Assembly (NCBI GenBank): GCA_003129525.1
Contig: CP029329.1
Coordinates: forward strand, 1,000,001 to 1,064,000
Length of the DNA: 64,000 nucleotides
Direction: 5' to 3'
From: Clostridium beijerinckii
GTDB lineage: Bacteria > Bacillota > Clostridia > Clostridiales > Clostridiaceae
Part shown: positions 40,954 to 50,458 of the stretch, piece after piece
Numbering within the stretch: the first letter of the stretch is position 1
How the letters are laid out: the number at the start of each line of letters is the position of its first letter
Program-made: the position numbers and the translations under genes
The notes under the pieces: model-generated
Seen by the model: only the letters and a program-made list of their open reading frames with translations
Told to the model about the DNA's origin: nothing
Databases searched by the model: none

Positions 40954-41733
40954 TTGAATATTAAGAATAGTCCCATAGGATTTTTTGATTCAGGGGTGGG
41001 TGGTTTAAGTGTAATGAAAGAAGCAATTTCTATCATGCCAAATGAAAACTTTGTATACTTTGGAGATTCAATAAATGCTCCTTATGGAACTAAGGAGCTA
41101 AATGAGGTTAGAAATCTCACTTTAAATGCAGTGGATTTTTTATTAAAAAAGAATGTTAAAGCAATTGTAGTAGCCTGTAATACAGCAACGAGCGCTGCAA
41201 TTGAAGAGATTAGAGATAAATATAAACATATTGCTATAATAGGTATAGAACCTGCTTTAAAGCCTGCTGTTGAACTTAATAGAAAAGGTAATATAATAAT
41301 AATGGCAACACCTATGACATTAAGAGAGAGGAAATTCAAGCTTCTCATGGATAAGTATAAAAGTGAGTCTGATATAGTATCATTACCTTGTGCAGGTCTT
41401 GTGGAATTTATAGAGCAAGGAATATTAGATGGAGAACTATTGGAGAGCTATTTGAAGGAAAAGTTTAAATTTTATTTAGAGGACGATATAGCAGCGATTG
41501 TTTTGGGGTGTACACATTATCCATTTATAAAGAAGGCGTTATCTAATGTTATTGGAGATGATATACCCCTTATTGATGGTGGAATTGGTACTTCTCATGA
41601 ATTAAAAAGAAAATTAATAGAAAGAAACTTGCTAAATAATTCAAAAGAAAAAGGAAATATAGCAATTTATAATTCTATAAATGATAATAAAATTATAGAT
41701 TTCTGTTATAATCTAATTAATATAAAAATATAG
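40954..41733 (+). CDS. murI: Glutamate racemase
   Basis: 259 aa from a TTG start with GGAGTGAGG (40940-40948) upstream. The N-terminal [14 protein letters not shown] motif and both catalytic cysteines are present: [12 protein letters not shown] (Cys near 75) and [10 protein letters not shown] (Cys near 186). It makes D-glutamate for peptidoglycan in the cytoplasm. It is followed at 100 nt by a cyclophilin gene and may be co-transcribed. Confidence 0.95.
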   Translation: MNIKNSPIGFFDSGVGGLSVMKEAISIMPNENFVYFGDSINAPYGTKELNEVRNLTLNAVDFLLKKNVKAIVVACNTATSAAIEEIRDKYKHIAIIGIEPALKPAVELNRKGNIIIMATPMTLRERKFKLLMDKYKSESDIVSLPCAGLVEFIEQGILDGELLESYLKEKFKFYLEDDIAAIVLGCTHYPFIKKALSNVIGDDIPLIDGGIGTSHELKRKLIERNLLNNSKEKGNIAIYNSINDNKIIDFCYNLINIKI

Positions 41734-41834
41734 ATGTAATTCAGATTATATAAGAAATTTATATAAATAAAGAATTTAAATTTATATTTTAGATAATAAT
41801 ATTTAAGATTGATATCGAGAGGAGAAATTTTAAG

Positions 41835-42359
41835 ATGAAGAATCCAATTATTACAATGACTATGGAAAATGGTGGGGTTATTAAGGCCGAATTATATCCT
41901 GAAATAGCACCAAATACAGTAAGCAATTTTGTAGATTTAATTAATAGAGGTTTTTATGATGGATTAATATTCCACAGAGTGATTCCTGGTTTCATGATTC
42001 AAGGGGGATGTCCAGAAGGTAGTGGTATGGGAGGCCCAGGATATTCTATAAAGGGAGAATTTACAGGCAACGGTTTTAAAAATACCTTAAAGCATTCAAA
42101 AGGAATATTATCAATGGCTAGATCTATGCACCCAGACTCAGCAGGAAGCCAATTTTTCATTATGGTAGCAGATGCTCCACCCTTAGATGGACAATATGCA
42201 TCGTTTGGTAAAGTTATTGAAGGTATGGAAGTAGCAGATAAAATTGTTGCTCAAAAAACTGATATGTCAGATAGACCTCGTGAAGATCAAGTGATAAAAA
42301 GCGTTACAGTAGATATGCAAGGTGAAGAAATTAAAGCACCTCAAATAATTGAGGAATAA
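41835..42359 (+). CDS. Cyclophilin-type peptidyl-prolyl isomerase
   Basis: 174 aa without a signal peptide, so cytoplasmic. Motifs: FHRVIPGFMIQGGCPEGSGMGGPGY (in part) with the catalytic Arg/Phe, SMARSMHPDSAGSQFFIM and LDGQYASFGKVIEGM. Single-domain cyclophilin of normal length, a protein-folding helper. Strong ribosome binding site GAGAGGAGA at 41817-41825. Confidence 0.95.
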   Translation: MKNPIITMTMENGGVIKAELYPEIAPNTVSNFVDLINRGFYDGLIFHRVIPGFMIQGGCPEGSGMGGPGYSIKGEFTGNGFKNTLKHSKGILSMARSMHPDSAGSQFFIMVADAPPLDGQYASFGKVIEGMEVADKIVAQKTDMSDRPREDQVIKSVTVDMQGEEIKAPQIIEE

Positions 42360-42419
42360 AAGAAAAAGACAAATTAGTTATAAAGATATAAAAAGGTAAA
42401 ATGAAGAGAGGTGTCAGAA

Positions 42420-42797
42420 GTGGCTATAAGTGATAAGTGCATATTAGCATATGGATTAAAGGAAGAAGAAATTAAAAAGATTGAGAGCCAAAATATTAAG
42501 GTAATAGAAGTAAAGAATAGTATGGTCTTAATGAAAGTAGAAGATATAATATGTAAAAGTAGCAATGAATATTCTTATGATGAATTGCCATTAAATGAAA
42601 AGGCACTTATTTTTAATGGATTTAAAGATCAACAATTAAAAGTTACTATTAGATATATTAGAGGATTTATTAAAGGTGGAGTGTTAGCTGTGTCTACGGC
42701 ACAAAATTATAAGTGGACTTTTAAATATTTATTAGAACATTTAGTTGAAGAAAGAGAATGGTTTGAGGCATCTAAAAAAAAGAATGAGTCAAACTAA
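42420..42797 (+). CDS. DUF3783-family protein
   Basis: 125 aa from a GTG start, 8 nt after GAGAGG (42406-42411); a GTG at 42411 overlaps that site. The C-terminal half (KALIFNGFKDQQL, then VLAVSTAQNYKWTFKYLLEHLVEE) matches DUF3783, a small domain of unknown role in anaerobic bacteria. An N-terminal segment of about 55 residues (ILAYGLKEEEIKKIE) precedes it. It lies between the cyclophilin gene and the XRE regulator with tight spacing (16 nt to the latter), so it shares a transcript with that regulator. Confidence 0.75.
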   Translation: MAISDKCILAYGLKEEEIKKIESQNIKVIEVKNSMVLMKVEDIICKSSNEYSYDELPLNEKALIFNGFKDQQLKVTIRYIRGFIKGGVLAVSTAQNYKWTFKYLLEHLVEEREWFEASKKKNESN

Positions 42798-42812
42798 AGG
42801 GGAGAAAGTAAA

Positions 42813-43481
42813 GTGAGTCGTGTAGGAGAGAATATAAAACAAGCTAGAGAAAAAAGTGGTATGACTGTTAAAGCCTTAGCTAAGAAGTTAGGTGTAGCAG
42901 ATAAATACTTAAATGAAGTTGAAATGGGAAGAAAAGTTGCTCCGGAATCATTTATAGACAAAGCTGCTAAGATTTTAAAAGCTGATTTAAATGATATAAG
43001 TATGGTTGTTACAGATGAAGCGCTAATGGAAGAAAGGAAGACTTTAAAAGAGATTCCTAAGAGAAATGTAGAGAGCTCAGAAGTATGGACAGATGCTTTT
43101 TCATCAGTACTTAGAAGTGTTCCAATATATACTTATTCATTATCTAATAAAAAGGGATCTAAAGAGATGCCTATTCACTCAAATAAAATAGAAAATTATC
43201 CCCAAGATAAGGTATTTTATTTAGAAATAGAAGATAATGAAATGAATGGCTTTAGAATGTTAAAAGGTGATATTGCTTTTGCACATAGTGTAAAAGAAGT
43301 GAGTAATAATGGATTTTTCTTAATTGACTATAAGGGAAGTAGAAAGATAAGACAAGTAAAAATATTAGGAAATTCAAAGATACTTTTAGTTAGCAATGCG
43401 GGAAGTTTGCTTACTGAAACTATGGAATTAAAAGAAATAGATGTAATTGCTAAATTAGAAAGAATTGAAATTACATTATAG
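42813..43481 (+). CDS. XRE-family regulator with S24-like C-terminal domain
   Basis: 222 aa from a GTG start. The N-terminal HTH_3 (residues 5-60: IKQAREKSGMTVKALAKKLG and YLNEVEMGRKVAP) is followed by a linker and a LexA/CI-like fold (about 115-222). In the latter, DNEMNGFRMLKGDIAFAH occupies the place of the usual GDSMEP-type motif. The catalytic Ser is replaced, so self-cleavage is not expected and the domain may serve dimerisation or ligand sensing. The ribosome binding site is GGGGAG at 42799-42804. Targets are unknown, with the co-transcribed DUF3783 gene the only hint. Confidence 0.8.
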   Translation: MSRVGENIKQAREKSGMTVKALAKKLGVADKYLNEVEMGRKVAPESFIDKAAKILKADLNDISMVVTDEALMEERKTLKEIPKRNVESSEVWTDAFSSVLRSVPIYTYSLSNKKGSKEMPIHSNKIENYPQDKVFYLEIEDNEMNGFRMLKGDIAFAHSVKEVSNNGFFLIDYKGSRKIRQVKILGNSKILLVSNAGSLLTETMELKEIDVIAKLERIEITL

Positions 43482-43504
43482 TAAAAAGAATCATAAATAA
43501 AAAG

Positions 43505-43545
43505 ATAGAGGTTAATTGAATATTTCAATTAACCTCTATTTTTGT
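43505..43545 (+). terminator. Terminator after the XRE regulator
   Basis: ATAGAGGTTAATTGAA and TTCAATTAACCTCTAT: a perfect 16-bp stem with a 3-nt loop and a TTTTTG tail. Confidence 0.92.
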
Positions 43546-43596
43546 TACATATAAATACTTAGTTGCATAGTATATTTATATATACTTATTTAGGGT

Positions 43597-46500
43597 GTGG
43601 TTGTTATCATAGGTTTGGAACGACAAATATCATCAAAAGTGGATGCATCAATAGGGTTATTAACAAATGTACCAACATCATTATTAGATAAATTAGGGTA
43701 TAAATTCAATTTAGAAAATCAAAGCAATAATATAGAACTTGTTATTTTATATAGGGATAGTGCAGATCAAACAAAGGCATTTATTGAAGGTTTGGGTGGA
43801 AAATTTCAAGATTTAGGATTTAATTTTGCAATTGTTGAGATACCTATAAATAAACTAGAAGAACTATCAGTAAGTAACACAATTCAATATATAGAATTAC
43901 CTAAGAATTTATATGAGCAAGATCAAGAAAGTAATAGGGTATCTTGCATACTTCAATTAACTCCTAATTTTGATGTTTCAGGTGACGGTGTGTTAATTGG
44001 ATTTATAGATTCAGGGATAGATTATACACATCCAGCATTTATGAATACAAGTGGAACTACAAGAATAGAGTATATTTATGATTTAAGTACCGGAGGGAAT
44101 ATTTATAATAAGCAAATGATAGATGAAGCAATAAAATCTAATAATCCATTATCAATAGTTCCATCCAGTGATAATACAGGCCATGGAACTCATGTGACAG
44201 GAATTGCATGTGCTGGGGGAAATATAAACCCAATGTATAAAGGGGCAGCACCTAATGCTTCTATAGCAATGGTAAAGGCAGCAAGAGGTGTAACAGTTTT
44301 AAGTTCTCAGATAATGCAAGGAATCAAGTTTTTATTAGATAAGAGTAAAGAACTCAATATGCCTTTAGTTATTAGTATTAGTTTAAGTACAAATGATGGA
44401 GCTCATAATGGAAGTAGTTTATTGGAACAATACATTAGGACAATAGCAAATTTAGAGAGAGTAGCAATTGTCATTGCTGCTGGAAATGAGGGCGATGCAG
44501 GACATCATGTTGGAGGTGAATTAAATAAAACCCAAAGAGATATTTTTAACATAGCAAGTGATGAAAGATCAGTTGTAATGAATATGTATAAATCAATTTT
44601 ACCTAATATATCAATTAATATAATGAATCCGACCGGTCGTAGCAGTGGAGATATTACTATACAAGAAGGATATATTCAAGGTGCCATAGGTAGTGATAGA
44701 TATGATATATATGTAGCAGGAGCTAAACCATTTGAATTAAATAGTGAAATTAAAATAATTCTTTCTGCTAGATCTGAATATCTTCTTGAGGGAGTATGGA
44801 CTCTGGAAATCAATGTTTCAAATGAATATTTAGGGGATTATTCTATATGGCTTCCAGTATTAGAAGGACTTAATCCTAATACAAGGTTTTTAGAACCAAT
44901 TCAATTAAATACTTTAGGAATACCTGCAACAGTAGATAATATAATTGCAGTGGGAAGTTATAATTATAGAACTAACAATCTTTCATCATTTAGTGGAAGA
45001 GGGGCAGAAAATCAAGGAAGCGTAGTAAGACCGGATTTAGTTGCACCAGGAGAAAATATACTGGGGCCGGTTCCAAATGGAAGCTATGATAGTAAGACAG
45101 GAACATCAATGGCAACGCCACAAGTATCAGGAATATGCGCGTTAATTATGCAGTGGGGAATAGTTAAAGGAAATGATCCTTATATGTTTGGACAAAGATT
45201 GAAGTACTATTTAATAAGGGGTGCAAAAAGAAGACGTATAGATGTAGTATATCCAAATCCTTTATGGGGATATGGAGAAGTTTGTGCTTTAGATAGTCTA
45301 AACTTAATTAAAGACGATTTAAGTGCTATTTTAAGTAGAGGAAATACAAATGATAAAGATATATCAGTAACAAATATAGCATTTAATAAATATAATATTT
45401 TGAGGAAAAATATCAAAGGAAAGAGTATGGATAATATGAGTAATGGAAAATCAACTTCTAATATGGGTAGATTAAAAGTTCAATGCTTTAAAGGGAATGA
45501 TTATATTCCAATTGATAATGCTAAGATAACTGTAAAGGGATCATTAGAATCTGAAAATTTGAAAAGTATTGAGTTAGTTACGGATAACGTTGGATTAACA
45601 AAAGAAATAGAATTAGAAGCACCACCAGTAGAATATTCTTTAGATGAGAATAGTAATGAGATTCCTTATAGTTTATATGATATAACTGTCGAAAGAAGTG
45701 GATTTATACCGATAGTAATAAGAGGATGTCAAGTGTTTCCTACACAAGTTGCATATCAAATATGTAATTTAGAAGCTAATTTAGGAAGAGGAGATATGAG
45801 ACAAGAAGTTATAGATATACAACCTAATACATTAAATGGGAACTTTCCACCGAAGATACCTGAAGAGGTTGATAAGCCGTTACCACTACCAAGTTCAGGC
45901 GTTGTATTACCTCAACCTATAGTTCCAGAATACATTATTGTTCATCAAGGTAGTCCAAATGATATGTCAGCACCAAATTATAAAGTACCATTTAAAGATT
46001 ACATTAAAAATGTAGCTTCATGCGAAATATATTCAACTTGGACATCATCAACTATAAGGGCAAATGTTTTTTGCATGATATCTTTTACGTTAAATAGAAT
46101 TTATACTGAATGGTATAGGGGAAAAGGGAAAAATTTTGATGTAACAAGCTCAACAGCTTATGATCATGCATTTAATTATGGAAGAAATATTTATGATAAC
46201 ATAAGTGTAATTGTAGATGAGATATTTTCTACTTATGTAAGGAGAATTGGAAAGAAACAACCTCTTTTAACACAATATTGTGATGGCAAGAATGTGAAGT
46301 GTCCAGAATGGTTAAGCCAATGGGGCAGTCAATCATTAGGCGCACAAGGTAAGGTTCCGTTTGAGATATTGAGATATTATTATGGAAATGATATTGAATT
46401 AGTTACAGCCGAAAAGGTTGCTGGTAGCCCTCAGTCATATCCAGGAAATGAGTTGACTATTGGATCATCGGGTCCGCCTGTAAGGACAATCCAAAATCAA

Positions 46501-46797
46501 TTAAATAGAATAGCTAGAAATTATCCTTTAATTCCAAAGGTTGCTGAAGATGGACAATTTGGAGCAACGACTGCAGAGGCAGTAAGAGTATTTCAACAGG
46601 TATTTACATTACCACAGACAGGAGTAGTTGATTATGCAACATGGTATAAAATATCAGATGTTTATGTTGGAGTAAGTAGAATAGCAGAGCTTAGAAGTAC
46701 TTGTGAGCAACAAAGTATAATGACAAAAAATGAGTTTATACCACCAGTTGAATCACGTTTAGATAATAAAAGGAAAATGCCTAGATTTTATTACTGA
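43597..46797 (+). CDS. Subtilisin-family (S8) protease fused to SpoIID-like and peptidoglycan-binding modules
   Basis: 1066 aa from GTG 43597; a TTG at 43615 is possible and no clear ribosome binding site decides. An N-terminal propeptide-like part (1-115) leads into an S8 domain with Asp138 (FIDSGIDYTHP), His195 (TGHGTHVTGI) and Ser504 (TGTSMATPQVSG), all intact. Large insertions in the fold resemble the Csp germination proteases. After a linker (about 610-780) comes a module rich in Tyr/Trp with QYCDGKNV and WLSQWGSQSLGAQG, like clostridial SpoIID-related wall proteins. A PG_binding_1 domain (about 955-1015, TIQNQLNRIARNYP to AVRVFQQVF) ends it. No signal peptide is seen. A spore-wall or germination role is likely but inferred. 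Confidence 0.82.
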   Translation: MVVIIGLERQISSKVDASIGLLTNVPTSLLDKLGYKFNLENQSNNIELVILYRDSADQTKAFIEGLGGKFQDLGFNFAIVEIPINKLEELSVSNTIQYIELPKNLYEQDQESNRVSCILQLTPNFDVSGDGVLIGFIDSGIDYTHPAFMNTSGTTRIEYIYDLSTGGNIYNKQMIDEAIKSNNPLSIVPSSDNTGHGTHVTGIACAGGNINPMYKGAAPNASIAMVKAARGVTVLSSQIMQGIKFLLDKSKELNMPLVISISLSTNDGAHNGSSLLEQYIRTIANLERVAIVIAAGNEGDAGHHVGGELNKTQRDIFNIASDERSVVMNMYKSILPNISINIMNPTGRSSGDITIQEGYIQGAIGSDRYDIYVAGAKPFELNSEIKIILSARSEYLLEGVWTLEINVSNEYLGDYSIWLPVLEGLNPNTRFLEPIQLNTLGIPATVDNIIAVGSYNYRTNNLSSFSGRGAENQGSVVRPDLVAPGENILGPVPNGSYDSKTGTSMATPQVSGICALIMQWGIVKGNDPYMFGQRLKYYLIRGAKRRRIDVVYPNPLWGYGEVCALDSLNLIKDDLSAILSRGNTNDKDISVTNIAFNKYNILRKNIKGKSMDNMSNGKSTSNMGRLKVQCFKGNDYIPIDNAKITVKGSLESENLKSIELVTDNVGLTKEIELEAPPVEYSLDENSNEIPYSLYDITVERSGFIPIVIRGCQVFPTQVAYQICNLEANLGRGDMRQEVIDIQPNTLNGNFPPKIPEEVDKPLPLPSSGVVLPQPIVPEYIIVHQGSPNDMSAPNYKVPFKDYIKNVASCEIYSTWTSSTIRANVFCMISFTLNRIYTEWYRGKGKNFDVTSSTAYDHAFNYGRNIYDNISVIVDEIFSTYVRRIGKKQPLLTQYCDGKNVKCPEWLSQWGSQSLGAQGKVPFEILRYYYGNDIELVTAEKVAGSPQSYPGNELTIGSSGPPVRTIQNQLNRIARNYPLIPKVAEDGQFGATTAEAVRVFQQVFTLPQTGVVDYATWYKISDVYVGVSRIAELRSTCEQQSIMTKNEFIPPVESRLDNKRKMPRFYY

Positions 46798-46827
46798 AAT
46801 TAAGAATATACTCAAATTCAAAACTGC

Positions 46828-46905
46828 ACTTATGTATATATCCTACTGAAACAAAAGCATCAGTTTTATTTTAGTGGTATATATGCATAAGTATAGTTTA
46901 TTTTT
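46828..46905. terminator. Hairpin terminator between protease and radical-SAM genes
   Basis: ACTTATGTATATATCC..AAAC pairs with TTTTAGTGGTATATATGCATAAGT, followed on + by ATAGTTTATTTTTTT. Confidence 0.7.
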
Positions 46906-47881
46906 TTACACCATCCAAATTAAAAGAGGGTATAAAAGCAGATGTATTAGTGCCTTCATCTTGAATAAACCCATTTATAATTCCAAGTTCTACAGCATAA
47001 TTAATTAGACTATCATAATGTTTTGGATTAAGAGATTTATTTATTTCAGGGTAATCACAAGCTTTAAACATAGGTATATATTGATTCATTAAGCTTATAT
47101 AGATATCATCCCTATATCTATTATAAATAAGATCAATTACCTTTTTGGAATCAAAAAGAAGTCCTGGAAGCATTAAGTGCCTTACAATAACACCTTTAAG
47201 GATATTACCTTTTGAATCAAATTTAGGATGACCAACTTGACTTATCATTTCATCAATTACTTTTATGGCATTAGAAGCATACTCATTTGCTTTAGAATAT
47301 TTAATTGCATATTTATCATTAAAGTACTTAAAATCTGGCAAGTAAACATCAATATATCCATTTAGTGATTTTATTGTTTCAATAGAGTCATAACTATTTG
47401 TGTTATAAAGAATAGGAAGTGTTAATTTATTTCTCTTTGCTATTTTAAGCGATTCTATTATTTGAGGAACATAATGGGTTGGGGTAACTAAATTAATATT
47501 ATTTGCTCCTTTTTCTTGAAGTTCTAAAAATATTTCAGATAGTCTTTCAATAGATACTTCCATCCCAGTAATGGATGCTTGATTTATTGAATTTTGAATA
47601 TTTATATTGTTTGAAGTAGAAAAAGTAGTTTCTTTGGATGCAGATCCTTGACTTATATCATGATTTTGACAAAAGACACATTTAAAGTTACAATGAGAAA
47701 AAAATACAGTACCAGATCCATTACCTTGAGAGATAGGTGGCTCCTCCCAAAGGTGTAAAGAAGCTCTGGCAATTTTAACTTTATTTGAAGCTTTACAAAA
47801 TCCAATTTGATTATCATTTCTATTAATTTTACAATTCCTATGACAAAGAGTACATTCATCTAACATATCTAAATAATTCAT
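46898..47881 (-). CDS. Radical SAM protein, PflX/pyruvate-formate-lyase-activase-like
   Basis: 327 aa. N-terminal cysteines CTLCHRNC and FCKA precede the radical-SAM motif HCNFKCVFCQN (CxxxCxxC near residue 70). DVYLPDFKYFNDKYA and HLMLPGLL follow, as in the COG1313 group related to activases. The group binds SAM and a [4Fe-4S] cluster; its substrate is unknown. ATG 47881 is 10 nt after AAGGA; the TTG at 47890 is less likely. The transcript opposes that of the upstream protease gene. Confidence 0.88.
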   Translation of the reverse strand: MNYLDMLDECTLCHRNCKINRNDNQIGFCKASNKVKIARASLHLWEEPPISQGNGSGTVFFSHCNFKCVFCQNHDISQGSASKETTFSTSNNINIQNSINQASITGMEVSIERLSEIFLELQEKGANNINLVTPTHYVPQIIESLKIAKRNKLTLPILYNTNSYDSIETIKSLNGYIDVYLPDFKYFNDKYAIKYSKANEYASNAIKVIDEMISQVGHPKFDSKGNILKGVIVRHLMLPGLLFDSKKVIDLIYNRYRDDIYISLMNQYIPMFKACDYPEINKSLNPKHYDSLINYAVELGIINGFIQDEGTNTSAFIPSFNLDGVKK

Positions 47882-47942
47882 ATATACCAAATCCTTATTA
47901 AAACATTTTTATAAAAAGTATATCATAAGTAGATAAGCAAGA

Positions 47943-48058
47943 GTACAAGTTTTATATTTAGGTTCTCCAACTTAATTAACTTGTGCATACGAGTTGATTT
48001 CCTTAAAAATGATTTGGTGTGAATCACTTACTCGGCGAGCGAATGCGAGTCAAGTTTC
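47943..48058. repeat. Intergenic repeat (family C), copy 1
   Basis: It shares TTATATTT.GGTTCTC, then ATGATTTGGTGTGAATCAC and a closing hairpin CTTACTCG..CGAGTCAAG (48027-48054, loop GCGAGCGAATG), with the element at 59720-59816. It lies between two minus-strand genes. Function unknown. Confidence 0.6.
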
Positions 48059-48063
48059 ATTAT

Positions 48064-49140
48064 TTACTTTTTAGATATCTTAGAAAAGTCTTTTTTATGT
48101 TTAAAGAAAAATATTATACATTGAGATATGAAAATTAAACTTAATAAGCCAAACATAGGATATAGTTTAGTTATAAGATTTCCAAATCCAAGTTGAGAAA
48201 TTAAAAGCGCAATGCCTAAAACTATAAATATGGATTTATTAAATTTAATATGAAAGGATTGCTCTAGGGTTTTACTTATTGAATACACATCTGAAACCTC
48301 AGTAGAAAACATTTCTAGCCATATAATTACAAGTAACAAAGCTTGAATTATATGACCAAATCTATTTGCTACAAAAAGTAGTGGAATTTCATAGTTATAT
48401 ATATAAGGCTGATTAACTGTTAATAATAGATTTATCATTAAACAAAGTATTGTGAGGCCAATTGCACCAGTTATTACACCAACAATCATAATTTTAGGTT
48501 TTTTCATTTGAGTACTAAGTGGAACCAAAACTCCTGATGCTGAGAGTGTATTATATCCTGCATACAATATTGTTGAAATAGCAAGTCCTGATTTTTGGGG
48601 TGGAAAACTAGATATATTACTGAGTGAAATTGTATCTTTACAAAATGCAAAATATAAAGCTGTAATTAAAGTGAGCGTTCCAATTAATCCTGGAACAATA
48701 AAAGAATTAATTTCAATTAAGCCTTCAGTGTCTCGCAGAAGAAAAAATATTGCAATTAAAATCATTATTAGTGAACCAAGTATTTTTGGTATCCCAAAAA
48801 ATTGATGAATTAACGCTCCACTTCCAGCAAGTATTATAGAAGCACTAGAAATCAGAAAAAAGGTGGTTATAAAACCGGTAAATTTCCCCAATATATTAGG
48901 ACTTATTATATTTATAACATCACTGTATGAACTGAGATTATAAGTAATGCTTATTTGTGAGATTAGAGAACTCATTACAATATAGAAGATACCACAAGCT
49001 ATGATACCTAAAAAACTGTTTAATCCATACTTAGTGAAGAATTCTGTAATCTCTTTTCCAGAGGCAAGTCCAGCACCGACAATTGTCCCAATAAAGACTG
49101 TGGAAACTTGAAAGACTTTGATTAAATCCTTTTTCAACAT
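48064..49140 (-). CDS. YkvI-family membrane transporter-like protein
   Basis: 358 aa, about ten hydrophobic segments. The N-terminal VFIGTIVGAGLASGKEITEFF (in part) is the YkvI signature, and LeuT-fold (APC) relatives have a substrate loop there. Other family strings: YAGYNTLSASGVLVPL and LEMFSTEVSDVYSI. It is probably an inner-membrane carrier for an amino acid or related solute, and the substrate is unknown. Ribosome binding site AAGGAGGAT (minus) at 49142-49150. It stands as a single gene. Confidence 0.85.
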   Translation of the reverse strand: MLKKDLIKVFQVSTVFIGTIVGAGLASGKEITEFFTKYGLNSFLGIIACGIFYIVMSSLISQISITYNLSSYSDVINIISPNILGKFTGFITTFFLISSASIILAGSGALIHQFFGIPKILGSLIMILIAIFFLLRDTEGLIEINSFIVPGLIGTLTLITALYFAFCKDTISLSNISSFPPQKSGLAISTILYAGYNTLSASGVLVPLSTQMKKPKIMIVGVITGAIGLTILCLMINLLLTVNQPYIYNYEIPLLFVANRFGHIIQALLLVIIWLEMFSTEVSDVYSISKTLEQSFHIKFNKSIFIVLGIALLISQLGFGNLITKLYPMFGLLSLIFISQCIIFFFKHKKDFSKISKK

Positions 49141-49209
49141 TTATCCTCCTTGAAGAATGTTCTTGTATTAATATATAAGGTTTACTTTTGATTTATTCTT
49201 TAAATTTAC

Positions 49210-49330
49210 AATATTTAAATAAGTAATTTTAGGTATAGTCTAAAAGTGACTGTTATGCTAGTCTATTATTTTCTTTAAGATGTATAATGTACATTTAATA
49301 ATTTACAAGGTACAATTAAGGAAGAAAGAT
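49210..49330. repeat. Remnants of family A and B repeats
   Basis: GTTATGCTAGTCTATT..TTTTCTTTAAG near 49252-49280 matches, in reverse, the inner arm of the family A copies. ACAATTAAGGAA near 49312 matches an arm of family B. Neither is complete. This fills the gap between the YkvI and TIGR01212 genes. Confidence 0.4.
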
Positions 49331-49424
49331 TAACTTAGATTTTTTTTAACATATTAATGTAATTTATAAAGATTATTATATTTGCGGATAAGATTGAAAC
49401 ATATTATGTAGATAAGGAGGAAAC

Positions 49425-50351
49425 ATGAATAATTTTTGGAATGGAAAGAGGTACCATAGTCTAAACTATTTTTTAAGAGATAAATTTGGGGAAAAGGTAT
49501 TTAAAGTATCTCTAGATGGCGGATTCTCATGTCCAAATAGGGATGGAAGAATAAGTAGTGGTGGTTGTCTTTTCTGTAGTGAAAGCGGTTCAGGAGATTA
49601 TGCTGGAGATAGGGAATTATCTATTACAAAGCAATTTAATGATATAAAAGAAATGATGGCACATAAGTGGAAAAGTGGAAAGTATATTGCCTATTTTCAA
49701 GCTTATACTAATACATATGCACCTACTGGAGAATTAAGGAGTAAATATGAAGAAGCTCTAAACCAAGAGGGGGTTGTAGCAATTGCTATAGCCACAAGGC
49801 CAGATTGTTTAGATGAAGATGTACTGGATTTATTAGAAGAGATAAATAGTAAGGTTTATCTCTGGATAGAACTTGGACTGCAAACTTCAAATGATCAAAC
49901 TGCTAAGAGAATAAATAGAGGATATAAATTAGAAGTTTTTCAAGATGCAATGAGGAAATTAAAAGAAAGAAATATTGATGTAGTAGTACATGATATTTTA
50001 GGACTACCAGGTGAAACTAAGGGGGATATGTTGAAAACCATAGATTATATCGCTCATTCAGGGGCTAAGGGAATTAAGTTCCACTTACTTCATCTAATGA
50101 GACAAACACCGATGGTAAAAGTATACGAAAAAGGTGAACTTGAATTCTTATCACAGGAAGATTATATAAATTTAATAACAAAAGGTATATCAATGCTCCC
50201 TAAAGAAATGGTGGTACATAGATTAACAGGAGATGCACCAAGGGAACTTTTAATTGGACCTATGTGGAGCTTAAAAAAGTGGGAAGTTTTAAATTCAATA
50301 GACAAAGCGTTAGAAGATAATGATTTGTGGCAAGGAAAAAATTTTAAGTAG
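49425..50351 (+). CDS. TIGR01212-family radical SAM protein (YtqA-like)
   Basis: 308 aa. N-terminal YHSLNYFLRDKFGEKVFKVSLDGGFSCPNRDG (in part) with GGCLFCSESGSGD forms the family-specific cysteine-rich motif of this radical-SAM group. Later ATRPDCLDE, WIELGLQTSND and VVHDILGLPGET are shared with oxygen-independent coproporphyrinogen-oxidase-like enzymes. It is a cytoplasmic Fe-S/SAM enzyme of uncertain substrate. Ribosome binding site AAGGAGGAA at 49414-49422. comB follows after 107 nt, with part of a family C-like repeat between them (GTGAGAATCGAGTTTCCTTAAA near 50357). Confidence 0.92.
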   Translation: MNNFWNGKRYHSLNYFLRDKFGEKVFKVSLDGGFSCPNRDGRISSGGCLFCSESGSGDYAGDRELSITKQFNDIKEMMAHKWKSGKYIAYFQAYTNTYAPTGELRSKYEEALNQEGVVAIAIATRPDCLDEDVLDLLEEINSKVYLWIELGLQTSNDQTAKRINRGYKLEVFQDAMRKLKERNIDVVVHDILGLPGETKGDMLKTIDYIAHSGAKGIKFHLLHLMRQTPMVKVYEKGELEFLSQEDYINLITKGISMLPKEMVVHRLTGDAPRELLIGPMWSLKKWEVLNSIDKALEDNDLWQGKNFK

Positions 50352-50458
50352 ATAAGTGAGAATCGAGTTTCCTTAAATAATAAACAAGAGCATAGTTACT
50401 ACAAGTATAATATTTTGACAATGAATATAAACACAATATACAGCGGGGGTACTTATAA

